Shown: in pieces, positions 42,356 to 43,227 of the stretch
How positions within the stretch are numbered: the first letter of the stretch is position 1
How the letters are laid out: each line of letters opens with the position of its first letter
The notes under the pieces: generated by a model
Seen by the model: the letters and a program-made list of their open reading frames with translations, nothing else
Told to the model about the DNA's origin: nothing
Database searches by the model: none
Made by a program: the position numbers and the translations under genes
NCBI GenBank assembly: GCA_013816405.1
Contig: JACDEL010000006.1
Span: forward strand, 24,794-68,020
Source of the DNA: Chloroflexota bacterium
GTDB lineage: Bacteria > Chloroflexota > Limnocylindria > QHBO01
Length of the DNA stretch: 43,227 nucleotides
Direction of reading: 5' to 3'

Positions 42356-42897
42356 AACACACCGCCACGCTGCTGCCCGATGGCAGGGTGCTGGTGGCCG
42401 GTGGCAACAGCAGCCGCGGCCCTCAGCTCGCGTCAGCAGAGCTGTACGACCCGGGCACCGGTTCGTGGACCGCCACCGGGAAGATGGTCGGGGACCATGC
42501 CGGGCACACGGCCACGCTCCTGCCCGATGGCAGAGTGCTGGTGTTGGGCGGCAGCAGCGGAAGCGGCCCGGAGGCCACCGCAGAGCTCTACGACCCAATC
42601 ACCGGCTCCTGGGCCGCCACCGCCAACATGAACGGGGAACATCAGAGAGGCACCGCGACCCTGCTTGACGATGGCAGCGTGCTGGTGGCGGGCGGTGGCA
42701 GCAGCGGCGGCAGCGGTGGCGAGGAGTTGTACGACCCCGGCACTGGATCCTGGACCGCTACCGCGAGCATGCTTGATGGGCGCTGCTGCCACACGGCCAC
42801 GCTGCTTGACGATGGGACCGTGCTGATGGCTGGCGGTAGCAGCCCTCGCGGCATGCTGGCAACCGCGGAGCTGTACGAGCCGGGCAACGGGAATTGA
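42343..42897 (+). pseudogene. Kelch-repeat protein fragment (four blades)
   Basis: A 184-codon frame made of Kelch blades with the pattern [16 protein letters not shown] and [11 protein letters not shown]. Kelch propellers normally need six or seven blades, and extracytoplasmic members carry a signal peptide; neither is present here. The nominal GTG start lies inside the sigma-factor remnant. I read this as the 3' part of a larger Kelch gene fused to the sigma remnant by a deletion. The frame stays open, so a fragment might still be made. Confidence 0.65.
42358..42880 (+). repeat. Kelch-encoding tandem repeats
   Basis: Four copies of a unit of roughly 140-147 bp, each containing CACACGGCCACGCTGCTGCC or a close variant followed by GATGGCAGNGTGCTGGTGG, beginning near 42358, 42505, 42649 and 42790. 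DNA-level similarity between copies is high. Confidence 0.7.
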
Positions 42898-42921
42898 GCG
42901 CAGCTGGCAGGTAGGGAGACG

Positions 42922-42997
42922 TGGTGGAGATGAGGGGACTCGAACCCCTGACCCCTGCGATGCGAACGCAGTGCTCTCCCAACTGAGCTACATCCCC
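42922..42997 (-). tRNA. tRNA-Ala (anticodon CGC), CCA encoded
   Basis: A 76-nt canonical cloverleaf: acceptor GGGGATG/CATCTCC with the G3-U70 pair, anticodon arm CTGCG-TTCGCAT-CGCAG, T arm AGGGG-TTCGAGT-CCCCT, discriminator A and encoded CCA. The anticodon CGC reads GCG. Together with tRNA-Ala(GGC) at 34367 it covers part of the alanine box; the UGC isoacceptor is not in this window. Confidence 0.97.
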
Positions 42998-43009
42998 ACG
43001 GGCCGGGGC

Positions 43010-43015
43010 AGTATA
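43010..43015 (-). promoter_or_regulatory. extended -10 box of tRNA-Ala(CGC)
   Basis: On the minus strand GCTGATATACT, ending 12 nt before the tRNA 5' end, so the primary transcript would have a leader of only about 6 nt. It is the same 11-nt word as in the T-box leader promoter. Confidence 0.6.
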
Positions 43016-43042
43016 TCAGCGGCCATTTGGGGCTTCCCAAAC

Positions 43043-43058
43043 TAGAACATCTGTTCTA
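43043..43058. promoter_or_regulatory. LexA-type SOS box
   Basis: TAGAACATCTGTTCTA is a perfect 7-bp-arm palindrome containing GAAC-N4-GTTC, the core of the Bacillus/actinobacterial-type LexA operator. It overlaps the -10 box (TATCAT, 43057-43062) of the gene starting at 43073, an ideal place for repression. Confidence 0.65.
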
Positions 43059-43062
43059 TCAT
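43057..43062 (+). promoter_or_regulatory. -10 box, probably leaderless, of the RecA/ImuA-like gene
   Basis: TATCAT with 10 nt to the ATG at 43073 and no Shine-Dalgarno. It overlaps the SOS box by two bases. Confidence 0.45.
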
Positions 43063-43072
43063 CGGTTGGGCC

Positions 43073-43227
43073 ATGACCGGTGTCGCACGGCCCATCCAAC
43101 CGCTCCCCGAGCTCCTCGAGGCGCTCCGTGACCATGGGCTGCGGCGTGGGGTTGATCCCGGACCGATGGTCGCCGCCAACCCCCTTCCCACGGGTCAACC
43201 CGGGCTCGATGTCGCGCTGCGCGGCGG
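43073..43227 (+). CDS. RecA/ImuA-like protein, 3'-truncated by window edge
   Basis: Fifty-one codons are visible. An N-terminal helix (PELLEALRDHGLRRG) is followed by NPLPTGQPGLDVALRGG, which resembles the pre-P-loop TG-x2-xLD-x-AL segment of RecA-like proteins, including ImuA/SulA-type mutasome partners of ImuB and DnaE2. The P-loop itself lies beyond the edge. The SOS box immediately upstream supports a DNA-repair role. RecA proper is less likely because the N-terminal domain is atypical. Identity remains provisional. Confidence 0.5.
   Translation, partial: MTGVARPIQPLPELLEALRDHGLRRGVDPGPMVAANPLPTGQPGLDVALRG

Overview
This is a GC-rich bacterial chromosome segment, almost entirely coding, with short intergenic gaps. 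Many genes overlap as ATGA or GTGA, and several starts are GTG. The gene set suggests a member of the Chloroflexota (Limnocylindria-like soil or freshwater lineages) or an actinobacterium-like relative. It includes a fabD-KS-KS cluster, a carotenoid-type DUF422 protein, psuK-psuG, a fused MoaD-MoaE, a leucine T-box before leuS, and a GAAC-N4-GTTC LexA-type box. The phylum assignment is inference from gene content, not from a marker tree. Both window ends cut genes: a Nudix hydrolase on the left and a RecA/ImuA-like gene on the right.

Layout: 1-16 kb holds a fatty-acid condensation operon on the minus strand (fabD and two ketosynthases), an M20 peptidase with a DUF422 membrane protein, then a plus-strand run of aldehyde dehydrogenase, Rieske protein, membrane protein and MoaD-MoaE. 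After these come a decayed kinase remnant, a zinc-ribbon membrane protein, a ureohydrolase, DUF2203, psuK-psuG and an uncharacterised two-gene unit. 16-26 kb is a housekeeping run: pyrG, an HEAGH metallopeptidase, rho, an amidase lipoprotein, an M23 peptidase, obg, nadD and rsfS. 26-34 kb on the minus strand is comEA-comEC-HD-holA and, separately, GNAT-leuS with its leader. 35-43 kb is more accessory: an epimerase with an SRPBCC protein, a lipoprotein, a Crp-like regulator divergent from a PAS protein, an EAL remnant, a large cyclase-ATPase protein, an ECF-sigma/Kelch junction remnant, a second tRNA-Ala, and an SOS-box-preceded gene.

The most striking element is the leader of GNAT-leuS (about 34300-34614, minus). 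It has the hallmarks of a leucine T-box riboswitch: an AGTA motif, an AGCGA bulge, a GGTG terminal loop, a CTC specifier opposite AGTA, the 14-nt T-box sequence with one mismatch, and a terminator hairpin. A complete, canonical tRNA-Ala(GGC) gene with encoded CCA lies inside this leader on the same strand, between Stem I and the antiterminator. It is flanked by a perfect 7-bp inverted repeat, so the tRNA appears to sit in the loop of a Stem III-like helix. Maturation of the tRNA would cut the riboswitch in two. I know of no described example of this arrangement.

Other points worth attention are a set of probably leaderless promoters, four convergent gene ends that share a single CTAG, three pieces of gene debris, a possible AUA start for rsfS, and a LexA-type operator at the right edge.
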